NCBI GenBank assembly: GCA_037176725.1 | Contig: JAZBRS010000060.1 | Span: forward strand, 58,370,001-58,434,000 | Reading direction: 5' to 3' | DNA length: 64,000 nt | Origin: Posidonia oceanica | Lineage: Eukaryota > Streptophyta > Magnoliopsida > Alismatales > Posidoniaceae | Part shown: positions 26,510 to 38,754 of the stretch, piece by piece | How the letters are laid out: each line of letters begins with the position of its first letter | How positions within the stretch are numbered: position 1 is the stretch's first letter | Position numbers and translations under genes: made by a program | The notes under the pieces: generated by a model | Databases searched by the model: none | The model's input: the letters and a program-made list of their open reading frames with translations, nothing else | Told to the model about the DNA's origin: nothing

Positions 26510-27890
26510 AGTCTCAAACTTATCACTTATCTTTTCTTTGCGATCGATAGGTCCAAAACCTATCCCTCAGGTCAATAAGTTTGAAGCATATAACTTTTCT
26601 TTTCCTTTGTGGTTGATAGGTCCGGAACCTATCCTTCCGGAGGATAGGACCGAAACTTATCACTTTTCTTCTCCATTGCGGTCGATAGGTCCGAAACCTA
26701 TCTCTCCGGTCGTTAAGTCCTAAACTTATCACTTTTCTTTTCCTTTGCGATCGAAACGTCAGAAACCCATCCTTCCCATCGAAAAGTCCGAAACTTATCA
26801 CTTTTATTTTCCTTTGCGGTCGATAGCTCAGAAACCTATCCTTCCGGTCAATAAGTCCGAAAATTATCACTTTTCTTTTCCTTTGCCGTCGATTGGTGCA
26901 AAGCCTAAACATCTGGTCGATAAGTCCGAAACTTATCACTTTTCTTTTCCAATGCGGATGATAGGTCCGAAACCAATCCTTCCAGTCCATAAGTCTGAAA
27001 CATATCACTTTTCTTTTCCTTTGCGGTAGATATGTCCGAAACTTATCACTATTCGTTTCTTTTGCGGTCGACAGGTCTGAAACCTATCCTTCCAGTCGAT
27101 AAGTCCGAAACTTATCACTTTTCTTTTCCTTTGCGGTCGAGAGGTTGGAAACTTGTCCTTCCGGTTGATAAGTCCGAAAGTTATCACATTTCTTTTCCGT
27201 AACGGTCGATAGGTCCAAAGCCTATACTTCTGGTCGTTAAGTCCGAAGCTTATCACTTTTCTTTCCTTTGCGGTCGATAGGTTCGAAACCTAACCTTCCG
27301 GTCGATATGTCCAAAGCTTATCACTATCCATTTCCTTTGCGGTCGATAGGTCCGAAACCTATCTTTCCAATCGATAACTCCTAAACTTATCACTTCTCTT
27401 TTCCATTGCGGTCGATAGATCCGAAACCTAACCATCCGGTCGATAAGTCCGAAACTTATCACTTTTCATTTCCTTTGCTGTCGATATTTCCGAAACCTAT
27501 CCCTCCTGTCTTTAAGTCCAAAAATTATCACTTTTCTTTTTCTTTACGGTAAATTGGTCCGAAACCCATCCTTCCGGTCGATAAGTCAGAAACTCGTTAC
27601 TTTTTTTTCCTTTGCGGTTGATAGGTCCGAAACCTATCGTTCCGGTCGTTATGTCCGAAACTTATCACTTTTCTTTTCCTTTACGGTTGATAGGTCCGAA
27701 ACCTATCCTTTCAATCTTTAAGTCCGAAACTAATCACTTTTCATTACCTTTGCGGTCGATAGGTCAGAAACCTATCCTTTCAGTCGATAAGTTCGAAACT
27801 TATCACTTTTCTTTTCCTTTGCGATCGATAGGTCCAAAACCTATTCATCCAATCGATAAGTCCGAAACTTATCACTTTTCTTTTCCTTTG
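25980..27890. repeat. Second-level duplicated block in the satellite (partner at about 30180-32090)
   Basis: Unit order and private variants match the partner block at a distance of 4,199 bp over most of its length and a few bases more at the left end. Diagnostic shared units include the CCGGGGGATAAG variant (26361/30559), the GTCGTTATG unit (27646/31845) and the CCTATTCATCCAATC unit (27841/32039). The match ends just after about 27890/32090. The left border is approximate because identity fades gradually. Confidence 0.78.
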
Positions 27891-30179
27891 TGGCTGATAG
27901 GTCCGAAACATATCACTTTTCTTTTCCTTTGTGGTCGATAGGTCCGAAACCTGTCCTTCCGTTTGATAAGTCAGAAACTAATCACTTTTCTTTTCCTTTG
28001 CTGTCGATAGGTCGGAAACCTATCCTCCCGGTCGATAAGTCCGAAACTAGTCACTTTTCATTTCCTTTGCGGTCGATAGGTCCGAAACCTGTCCTTCCGT
28101 TTGATAAGTCCAAAACTTATCACTTTCCATTTCCTTTGAGGTCGATTGGTCCGAAACCTATCCTTCGGGTCCATATGTCCGAAACTTATAACTTTTCTTT
28201 TCCATTACTGTCGATAGGTCCGAAACCTATCCTACCGATCGATAAGTCTGAAACTTATCACTTTTCTTCTCCTTTGCGGTCGATAGGTCCGAAACCTATC
28301 CTCCCGGTCGATAAATCCTAAACTTATCAATTTTCATTTCCTTTGCCTTCGATAGGCCCGAAACCAACCTTCCGATCGATAAGTATGAAACTTATCACTT
28401 TTCATTTCCTTTGCGGTTGATTGGTCCGAAACCTATCCTTCTGGTCGATAAGTCCGAAACTTATCACTTTTTTCTTCCTTCGCGGTCGATTAGTTCGAAT
28501 CCTATCCTTCCGATCGATAAGTCCCAAACTTATCACTTTTCTTTTCTTTTGCGGTCGATATGTCCGAAACCTATCTTTCCGGTCAATAATTTCGAAATTT
28601 ATCACTTTTCTTTTCCTTTACGGTCGATAGGTTCGAAACCTATCCGTCCTGTCGATAAACCCAAAACTTATCACTTTTCTTTCCCTTTGCGGTCGATAGG
28701 TCCGAAACCTATCCTTCCAGTCGATTAGCCTAAAACTTATCGCTTTTCTTTTCCTTTGCGGTCGATAGGTCCGAAACCTATCCTTCCAGTTGATAAGTTT
28801 GAAACTTATCACTTTTCTTTTCCTTTGCGGTCGATATGTTCGAAACTTATCAACTTTCTTTTCCATTGCGGTCGATAGGTCTGAAACCTATCCTTCCAGT
28901 CAATAAGTCCTAAGCTTATCACTTTTCTTTTCCCTTGCGGTCGATAGGTCCAAAACCAATCCTTCCGATTGATAAGTCTTAAAATTATCACTTTTCTTTT
29001 CGTTTGCGGTAGATAGGTCCAAAGCCGATACTTCAGGTCGATAAGTCCGAAACTTATCACTATTCTTCCCCAAGCGGTCGATAGGTCCGAAATCAAACCT
29101 TCCGGTCGATATGTCCAAAACTTATCACTATCCTTTTCCTTTGCGGTCGATAGGTCCGGAACCTATCCTTCCAGTCGATAACACCGCAACTTATCACATT
29201 TCTTTTCCATTGCGGTCGATAGATTCGAAACCGAAACTTCCAATCGACTAGTCTGAAAATTATCACTTTTGTTTTCCGTTGCGGTCGATAGGTCCGAAAC
29301 CTATCCATCCTGTCGATATGTTCAAAACATAACACTTGTCTTTTCCATTGCGGTCGATATGTCCGAAACTTATCACTTTTCTTTTCTTTTGCGGTCGATA
29401 GGTCTGAAACCAATCCTTCCGGTCGATAAGTCTGAAACTTATAACTTTTCTTTTCCTTTGCGGTGGATTGGTCAGAAACCTATCCTTCCGGTCGATAAGT
29501 CCGAAAATTATCACTTTTCTTTTCCTTTGCGATCGATAGGTCCAAAGCCTATACTTCTGGTCGATATGTTCGAAACTTATCACTTTCTTTTCCTGTGCGG
29601 TCGATAGGTTCGAAACCTATCCATCCAGTCGATAAGTCTGAATCTTATCAGTTTTCTTTTCCTTTGCGGTCGATATGTCCAAAGCTTATCACTTTTCTTT
29701 TCCTTTGTGGTCGATAGGTCCGAAACCTATCCTTCCCTTCGATAACACCGAAACTAATCACTTTACTTTTCCTTTGCGGTCGATAGGTTCGAAACATATC
29801 CTTCCCGTCGCAAAGTCTGAAACTTATTACTTTTCTTTCCTTTGCGGTCGATAGGTCCGAAACCTATCCTTCCGGTCGATAAGTCCGAAACTTATTACTT
29901 TTCTTTTTCTTTACGGTTAATTGGTCCGAAACCTATCCTACCGGTCGAAAAGTCTGAAACTTGTCACATTCTTTTCCTTTACGGTGGAAAGGTCCGAAAC
30001 CTATCCTTCCGGTCGATAAGTCCGAAACTTATCACTTTTCTTTTCCTTTGTGGTCAATAGGTCCGAAACCTATCCTTTCGTTCTTTAAGTCCGAAACTAA
30101 TCACTTTTCATTACCTTTGCGGTTGATAGGTCTGAAACCTATCCTTTCGGTCGATAAGTTCGAAACTTATCAATTTTCT

Positions 30180-32090
30180 TTTCCTTTGCGATCGATAGCC
30201 CCGAAACCTACTCATCCAATCGATAAGTCCGAAGCTTATCACTTTTCTTTTCCTTTGCGATCGATTGGTCCGAAACCTATCCTTCTGGTTGATAAGTCTG
30301 AAACTTATCACTTTTCTTTTCTTTTGTGGCTGATACTTCCGAAACCTTTCCTTCCGATCGATAGGTCCGAAACTTATCACTTTTCCTTTCCTTCACGGTC
30401 GATAGGTCTGTAACCAATCCTTCCGATCGATAAGTCTGAAACTTATCACTTTTCTTTTCCTTTGCGGTCGATTGATCCGAAACCAATCCTTTTGGTCGAT
30501 AAGTCCGAACTTATCACATTTCTTTTCCTTTGCGGTCGATAGGTCGGAAACCTAACCCTCCGGGGGATAAGTCCGAAACAAATCACTTTTCATTACCTTT
30601 GCGGTCGATAGGTCCGAAACCAATCCTTCCGGTCGATAAGTCCGAAACTTATCACTTTTCTTTTCCTTTGCTGTCGATAGGTCCGAAACCTATCCTTCCG
30701 GTCAATAAGTCCGAAACTTATCACTTTTCTTTTTCTTCGCGATCGAAAGGTCCGAAACCTATCCCTCCGGTCGATAAGTCTGAAGCATATCACTTTTCTT
30801 TTCCTTTATGGTTGATAGGTCCGAAACCTATCCTTCCGGTGGATAAGACCGAAACTTATCACTTTTCTTTTCCATTGTGGTCGATAGGTCCGAAACCTAT
30901 CCCTCCGGTCGTTAAGTCCTAAACTTATCACTTTTCATTTCCTTTGTGATCGAAAGGTCAGAAACCCATCCTTCCTGTCGATAAGTTCGGAACTTATCAC
31001 TTTTATTTTCCTTTGCGGTCGATAGCTCAGAAACCTATCCTTTCGGTCAATAAGTCCGAAAATTATCAATTTTCTTTTCCTTTGCCGTCGATAGGTCCAA
31101 AGCCTATACTTCTGGTCGATAAGTCCGAAACTTATCACTTTTCTTTTCCTTTGCGGACGATAGGTCCGAAACCAATCCTTCCAGTCAATAAGTCTGAAAC
31201 TTATCACTTTTCTTTTCCGTTGCGGTAGATATGTCCGAAACTTATCACAATTCATTTGTTTTGCGGTCGATAGGTCTGGAACCTATCCTTCCAGTCGATA
31301 AGTCCGAAACTTATCACTTTTCTTTTCCTTTGCGGTCGATAGGTCGAAAAGCTGTCCTTCTGGTCGATAAGTCCGAATGTTATCACATTTCTTTTCCGTT
31401 ACGGTCGATAGGTCCAAAGCCTATACTTCTGGTCGTTAAGTCCGAAGCTTATCACTTTTCTTTCCTTTGCGGTCGATAGGTTCGAAACCTAACCTTCCGG
31501 TCGATATGTCCAAAGCTTATCACTATCCATTTCCTTTGCGGTCGATAGGTCCGAAACCTATCTTTCCAATCGATAACTCCGAAACTTATCACTTCTCTTT
31601 TCCATTGCGGTCGATAGATCCGAAACCTAACCATCCGGTCGATAAGTCCGAAACTTATCACTTTTCTTTTCCTTTGCGGTCGATATTTCCGAAACCTATC
31701 CCTCCTGTCCTTAAGTCCGAAAATTATCACTTTTCTTTTTCTTTACGGTAAATTGGTCCAAAACCCATCCTTCCGGTCGATAAGTCTGAAACTCGTTACT
31801 TTTTTTTCCTTTGCGGTTGATAGGTCCGAAACCTATCGTTCCGGTCGTTATGTCCGAAACTTATCACTTTTCTTTTCCTTTACGGTTGATAGGTCCGAAA
31901 CCAATCCTTTCAGTCTTTAAGTCCGAAACTAATCACTTTTCATTACCTTTGCGGTCCATAGGTCAAAAACCTATCCTTTCAGTCGATAAGTTCGAAACTT
32001 ATCACTTTTCTTTTCCTTTGCGATCGATAGGTCCAAAACCTATTCATCCAATCGATAAGTCCGAAACTTATCACTTTTCTTTTCCTTTGT
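30180..32090. repeat. Second-level duplicated block in the satellite, partner copy
   Basis: Partner of 25980-27890. Its left part also resembles the 14-15 kb and 24-25 kb segments, so the array is a mosaic of several rounds of unequal exchange rather than one clean duplication. Confidence 0.75.
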
Positions 32091-34225
32091 GATCGATAGG
32101 GGCGAAACCTATCCTTCTGGTTGATAAGTCTGAAACTTATCACTTTTCAATTCCTTTGTGGCTCATAGGTCCAAAACCTATCCTTCTAGTCGATAAGTCC
32201 GAAACTTATCACCTTTCTTTTCCATTGCTGTCGATAGGTCCAAAACCTGTCCTTCCGTTTGATAAGTCTGAAACTTATCACTTTTCTTTTCCTTAGCTGT
32301 CGATAGGTCGGAAACCTATCCTCCCGGTCGATAAGTCCGAAACTTGTCACTTTTCATTTCCTTTGCGGTCGATAGTTCGAAAACCTGTCCTACCAGTCAA
32401 TAAGTCCGAAACTTATCACTTTCCATTTCCTTTGCGGTCAATAGGTCCGAAACCTATTCTTCCAGTCCTTATGTCTGAAACTTATCACTTTTCTTTTCCT
32501 TTGCGGTCGTTAGGTCCGAAACCTATCATTCTGATCGATATATCCGAAACTTATCACTTTTCTTCTCCTTTGCGGTCGTTAGGTCCGAAACCTATCCTCC
32601 CGGTCGATAAGTCCTAAACTTATCAATTTTCATTTCCTTTGCCTTCGATAGGCCCGAAACAAATCCTTTCGATCGATAAGTATGAAACTTATTACTTTTC
32701 ATTTCCTTTGCAGTTGATTGGTCTGAAACCTATCCTTCTGGTCGATAAGTCCAAAACTTATCACTTTTTTCTTCCTTTGCGGTCGATTGGTTCGAATCCT
32801 ATCCTTCCGGTCGATAAGTCCCAAACTTATCACTTTTCTTTTCTTTTGCGGTCGATATGTCCGAAACCTATCTTTCCGGTCGATAATTCCTAAACTTATC
32901 ACTTTTCTTTTCCTTTGCGGTCGATAGGTCCGAAACCTATCCTTCCTGTCGATAAGCCCCAAACTTATCACTTTTCTTTTCCTTTGCGGTCGATAGGTCC
33001 GAAACCTACCCTTCCCGTCGATTAGTCCGAAACTTATCACTTTTCTTTTCCTTTGCGGTCGATAGGTCCGAAACCTATCGTTCCAGTCGATAAGTCTGAA
33101 ACTTATCACGTTTCTTTTCCTTTGTGGTCGATATGTTCGAAATTATCACTTTTCGTTTCCTTTGCGGTCGATAGGTCTGAAACCACTCCTTCCAGTCAAT
33201 ATGTCCTAAACTTATCACTTTTCTTTTCCCTTGCGGTCGATAGGTCCGAAACCAATCCTTCCGATCGATAAGTCTAAAAATTATCACTTTTCTTTTCGTT
33301 TGCGGTAGATAGGTCCAAAGCCTATACTTCAGGTCGATAAGTCCGAAACTTATCACTATTCTTCCCCAAGCGGTCGATAGGTCCGAAATCTAACCTTCCG
33401 GTCGATATGTCCAAAACTTATCACTGTCCTTTTCCTTTGCGGTCGATAGGTCTGGAACCTATCCTTCCAGTCGATAACACCGCAACTTATCACATTTCTT
33501 TTCCATTACGGTTGATAGATCCGAAACCTAACCTTTCGATCGACTAGTCTGAAACTTATCTCTTTTCTTTTCCGTTGCTGTCGATAGGTCTGAAACCTAT
33601 CCATCCTGTCGATATGTTCGAAACACAACACTTTTCTTTTCCTTTGCGGTCGATAGGTCCGAAACCTATCCTTCCGGTCCATAAGTCCGAAACTTATCAC
33701 TTTTCTTTTCCTTTGCAGTCGATATGTCCGAAACTAATCACTTTTCTTTTCTTTTGCGGTCGATAGGTCTGAAACCTATCCTTTCGGTCGATATGTCTGA
33801 AACTTATCGCTTTTCTTTTCGTTTGCGGTCGATAGGTCAGAAACCTATCCTTCCGGTCGATAAGTCCGAAAATTACCACTTTTCTTTTCCTTTGCGGTCG
33901 ATAGGTCAAAAGCCTAAACTTCTGGTCGATATGTCCGAAACTTATCACTTTTCTTTTCCTTTGCGGTCGATAGGTCCGAAACCTATCCATCCAGTCGATA
34001 AGAATGAATCTTATCACTTTTCTTTTCCTTTGCGGTCGATATGTCCGAAGCATATCACTTTTCTTTTCCTTTGTGGTCGATAGGTCCGAAACCTATCCTT
34101 CCCTTCGATAAGACAGAAACTTGTCACTTTACTTTTCCATTGCGGTCGATAGGTTCGAAACATATCCTTCCCGTCGTAAAGTCTGAAACTTACAACTTTT
34201 CTTTCCTTTGCGGTCGATAGGTCCA

Positions 34226-34886
34226 AAACCTATCCTTCCGGTCGATAAGTCCGAAACTTATCGCTTTTCTTTTTCTTTTCGGTTAATAGGTCCGAAACCA
34301 AACCTTCCGGTCGATTAGTCCGAAACTTATCACTTTTCATTTCCTTTGCGGTCGATAGGTCCAAAACCTAGCCATCCAGTCGTTAAGTCCGAAACTTATC
34401 ACTTTCCATTTCCTTTGTGGTCGATCGGTCCGAAACCAATCCATCCTGTCCATAAGTCTGAAACTTATCACTTTTCTTTTCCACGGCGGTCGATAGGTCC
34501 GAAACCTGTCCTTCTTGTCGATAAGTCTGAAACTTTTCACTTTTCTTATCCTTTGCGGTCGATAGGTCCGAAACCAATCCTTCCGGTCGATAAGTCCGAA
34601 ACATATCACTTTACTTTTCCGTTGCGGTCGATAGGTCCGAATCCTTTCCTTCTTGTCGATAAGTCCGAAATTTATCACTTTTCTTTTCCTTTGCAGTCGA
34701 TAGGTCCGAAACCTATCCTTCCTGTCGATAAGTCCGAAACTTATCACTTTTCTTTTCCTTTGTGGTCGATAGGTCCGAAACCTATCCTTCCTGTCGATAA
34801 GTCAGAAACAAATCACTTTTCATTTCCTTTGCGGTCGATTTTTCATTTCCTTTGCGGTCTATAGGTTTGTAACCAATCCTTGCAGT
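34226..34886. repeat. Satellite block sharing a deleted unit with 18240-18900
   Basis: Partner of the block at 18240-18900, carrying the same truncated unit near 34831. It shows that exchange has moved blocks across about 16 kb of the array. Confidence 0.8.
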
Positions 34887-37030
34887 CGATAAGTCCAAAA
34901 CATATCACTTTTCTTTTCCATTGCGGTCGATAGGCCAGAAACCCATCCTTCTAGTCGATAAGTCCGAAAATTATCACTTATCTTTTCCTTTGCGGTCGAT
35001 AGATCTGAAACCTAACCAACCGGTTGATAAGTCCAAAACTTATCACTTTTCTTTTCCTTTGCCGTCGATAGGTTCGAAACCTATCCTTCCGGTCCATAAG
35101 TCTGTAACTTATCGCTTTTCTTTTCCATTGCTATCGGTAGGTCTGAAACCTATCCTTCCGATCGATAAGTCCGAAACTTAGCACTTTTCTTTTCCCTTGC
35201 AATCGATAGGTCCGAAACCTGTCCTTCTTGTCAATAAGTCTGAAACTTATCACTTTCCTTTTCCTTTCGGTTAGTAGGTCTGAATCCTATTATTCCGGTC
35301 GATAAGTTCGAAGCTTATCACTATCCTATTCCTTTGCGGTCGATAGGACCGAAACCTATCCTTCCTATCAATAAGTCTGAAACTTATCACTTTCCTTTTC
35401 CTTTGCGGTCGATAGGTCCGAAACCTTTCCTTCCAGTAGATAAGTCCGAAACTTATCACTTTTCTTTTCCGTTGCGGTCGATAGGTCTGAAACCTATCCT
35501 TCCAGTCGATAAGTCAGAAACTAGTCACTTTTCTTTTCCATTGCGATCGATATGTCCGAAACTTATCACTTTTCTTTTCCTTTGCTGTCGATAGGTTTGA
35601 AAACTATCCTTCTAGTCGATAAGTCCGAAACTTATCACTTTTCTTTTCCTTTGCGGTCGATAGGTCAGAAAACTACCCTTTCGATCGATAAGTCTGAAAA
35701 TTATAACGTTTCTTTTCCTTTGCGGTCGATAGGTCCAAAGCATGTACATCTGGTCGATAAGTCCAAAACTTCTCACCTTGCATTCCTTTACAGTCGAAAG
35801 GTTCAAAAACTACGCTTCCGGTCGATAAGATCGAAACTTATCACATTTCTTTTCCTTCGCGGGTGATAGGTCCGAAACCTATCCTTCCCGTCGATAAGAC
35901 CGAAACTAATCACTTTACTTTTCCTTTGCGATCGATAGGATCGAAACGTATCCTTCCCGTCGCAAAGTCAGAAACTTTTAACTTTTCTTTCCTTTGCGGT
36001 TGATAGGTCCGAAACCTCTCCTTCCGGTCGATAAGTCCGAAACTTATCACTTTTCTTTTCCTTTGCGTTCGATAGGTACGAAACCTATCCGTTCGGTCTT
36101 TAAGTCCGAAACTAATCACTTTTCATTACCTTTGCGGTCGATAGGTCTGAAACCTATCCTTCCAATCGATAAGTCCGAAACTTATCAGTTTTCTTCTCCT
36201 TTGCGGTCGATAGGTCCGAAACCTATCCTCCCGTTCGATAAGTCCTAAACTTATCAATTTTCATTTCCTTTGCCTTCGATAGGCCCGAAACCAATCCTTC
36301 CGATCGATAAGTATGAAACTTATCACTTTTCATTTCCTTTGCGGTTGATTGGTCCGAAACCTATCCTTCGGGTCGATAAGTCCGAAACTTATCACTTTTT
36401 TCTTCATTCGCGGTCGATTGGCTCAAATCCTATCCTTCCGATCGATAAGTCCCAAACTTATCACTTTTCTTTTCTTTAGCGGTCGATATGTCCGAAACCT
36501 ATCTTTCCGGTCGATAATTCCGAAACTTATCACTTTTCTTTTCCTTTGCGGTCGATAGGTCCAAAACCTATCCTTCCTGTCGATAAGCCCGAAACTTATC
36601 ACTTTTCTTTTCCTTTGCGGTCGATAGGTCCGAAACCTATCCTTCCAGTCGATTAGTCCGAAACTTATCCCTCTTCTTTTCCTTAGCGGTCGATAGGTCC
36701 GAAACCTATCCTTCCAGTCGATAAGTCTGAAACTCATCACTTTTCTTTTCCTTTGCGGTCGATATGTTCGAAACTTATCACTTTTCTTTTCCTTTGCGGT
36801 CGATAGGTCTGGAACCTATCCTTCCAGTCAATAAGTCCTAAACTTATCACTTTTCCTCTCCCTAGTGGTCGATAGGTCCGAAACCAATCCTTCCGATCGA
36901 TAAGTCCAAAAATTATCACTTTTCTTTTCTGTTGCGGTTGATAGGTCCAAAGTCTACACTTCAGGTCGATAAGTCCGAAACTTATCACTATTCTTCCCCT
37001 TGCGGTCGATAGGTCCGAAATCTAACCTTA

Positions 37031-37098
37031 CGGTCGATATGTCCGAAATCTAACCTTACGGTCGATATGTCCGAAATCTAACCTTACGGTCGATATGT
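37031..37098. repeat. Local triplication of the 28-bp half-unit
   Basis: The words CGGTCGATATGTCC and GAAATCTAACCTTA recur at 37031, 37059 and 37087, an exact 28-bp period. This is module a alone, without the 41-bp module. It shows directly that the half-unit can be amplified by itself. Confidence 0.88.
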
Positions 37099-38754
37099 CC
37101 AAAACTTATCACTATCCTTTTCCTTTGCGGTCGATAAGTCCGGAACCTATCCTTCCAGTCGATAACTCCGCAACTTATCACATTTCTTTTCCATTGTGGT
37201 CGATAGATCCGAAACCTAACCTTCCGATCGACTCGTCTGAAACTCATCTCTTTTCTTTTCCGTTGCGGTCGATAGGTCCGAAACCTATCATTCCAATCCA
37301 TAAGTCCGAAACTTATCACTTTCCTTTCCATTGCGGTCGATAGGTTCGAAACCTATACTTCCGATCGATAAGTTCGAAACTTATCGCTTTTCTTTTCCTT
37401 AGCGGTCGATTGGTCCGAAACCTATCCTTCCCGTCGATTCGACCGAAACTAATCACTTTACTTTTCCTTTGCGGTCGAAAGGTTTGAAACATATCCTTCC
37501 CATCGAAAAGTTTGAAACTTATAACTTTTCTTTCCTTAGCGGTCGATAGGTCCGAAACCTATCCTTCCGATCGATAAGTCCGAAACCTATCGCTTTTCTT
37601 TTTCTTTTCAGTTAATAGTTCCGAAACCAATCCTTCCGGTCAATTAGTCCGAAACTTATCACTTCTCATTTCCTTTGCGGTCCGAAACCTATCCTCCCGT
37701 TTGATAAGTCCTAAACTTATCAATTTTCTTTTCCTTTGCATTCGATAGGCCCGAAACCTATCCTTCCGGTCGACAAGTATAAAACTTATCACTTTTCATT
37801 TCCTTCGTGGTTGATCGGTCCGAAACCTATCCTTCCGGTCGATAAGTCCGAAACTTATCACTTTTTTTTCCCTTCGCGGTCGATTGGTCCGAATCCTTTC
37901 CTTCCGGTCGATAAGTCTGAAACTTATCACTTTTCTTTTCTTTTGCGGTCGATATGTCCGAAACCTATCTTTCCGGTCGATAAGTCCAAAACTTATCACT
38001 TTTCTATTCCTTTGCGGTCGATATGTCCGAAACCTATCTTTCCTGTCGATAAGTCCGAAACTTATCGCTTTTCTTTTCCTTTGCGGTCAATAGGTCCGAA
38101 ACCTATCCTTCCAGTCGATAAGTCTGAAACTTATCACTTTTCTTTTCCTTTGCGGTCAATATGTTCAAAACTGATCACTTTTCTTTTCCTTTACGGTCGA
38201 TAGGTCTGAAACCTATCCTTCTAGTCAATAAGTCCTAAACTTATCACTTTTCTTTTCCCTTGCGGTCGATAGGACAGAAACCAATCCTTCCGATCGATAA
38301 ATCCAAAAATTATCACTTTTCTCTTCCTTTGCGGGCGATAGGTCCAAAGCCTATACTTCAGGTTGATTAGTCTGATACTTATCACTATTCATTCCCTTGC
38401 AGTCGATAGGTCCGAAACCTGACCTTCCGGTCGATAAGTCCATAACTTATCACTATCCTTTTCCTTTGCGGTCGATAGGTCCGGAACCTATCCTTCCAGT
38501 CGATTACTCCTCAACTTATCACATTTCTTTTCCATTGCGGTCGATAGATCCGAAACCTAACCTTTCGATCGACAACTCTGAAACTTATCTCTTTTCTTTT
38601 CCGTTGCGGTCGATCGGTCCGAAACCTATCCTTCCAGTCCATAAGTCCGAAACTTATCACTTTTCTTTCCATTGCGGTCGATAGGTTCGAAACCTATACT
38701 TCCGGTCGATATGTTCGAAACTTATCACTTTTCTTTTCCTTTGCAGTCGATAGG

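Larger units (their letters stand above)
9209..38754. repeat. 69-bp satellite array, about 29.5 kb (about 428 units)
   Basis: The whole interval is tandem copies of one 69-bp unit. Each unit has two related modules. Module a (28 bp) has the hairpin GATAGGT-CCGAA-ACCTATC followed by CTTCCGGTC. Module b (41 bp) has the hairpin GATAAGT-CCGAA-ACTTATC followed by a pyrimidine-rich spacer CACTTTTCTTTTCCTTTGC. The modules share about 23 bases, so the unit looks like an old internal duplication plus spacer. Copies differ mostly by point changes; truncated units, 41-bp-only and 28-bp-only units also occur. Because 69 is 3 x 23, long ORFs appear on both strands; these are by-products. The left edge is the 5' LTR of element A, the right edge the 3' LTR of element B. 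The unit is far from the 150-180 bp usual for centromeric satellites. Confidence 0.97.

Noticed and set aside
9209..38754. Dozens of ORFs with a 23-residue repeat (RSIGPKPILPVDKSETYHFSFPL and, on the other strand, an Arg/Lys-rich repeat)
   Set aside because: The 69-bp unit is a multiple of three with few stops, so both strands stay open by arithmetic. Frames break wherever unit length changes, many starts are TTG, and both strands are equally open. This is satellite DNA, not a repeat protein gene.
9209..38754. CRISPR-like array of palindromic repeats
   Set aside because: There are no unique spacers; the whole unit repeats, and the surrounding sequence is a plant retrotransposon.
9209..38754. 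The array as the 3' UTR of element A or B
   Set aside because: It abuts the outer end of A's 5' LTR and the outer end of B's 3' LTR; PBS and PPT lie on the opposite sides. It is flanking DNA for both.
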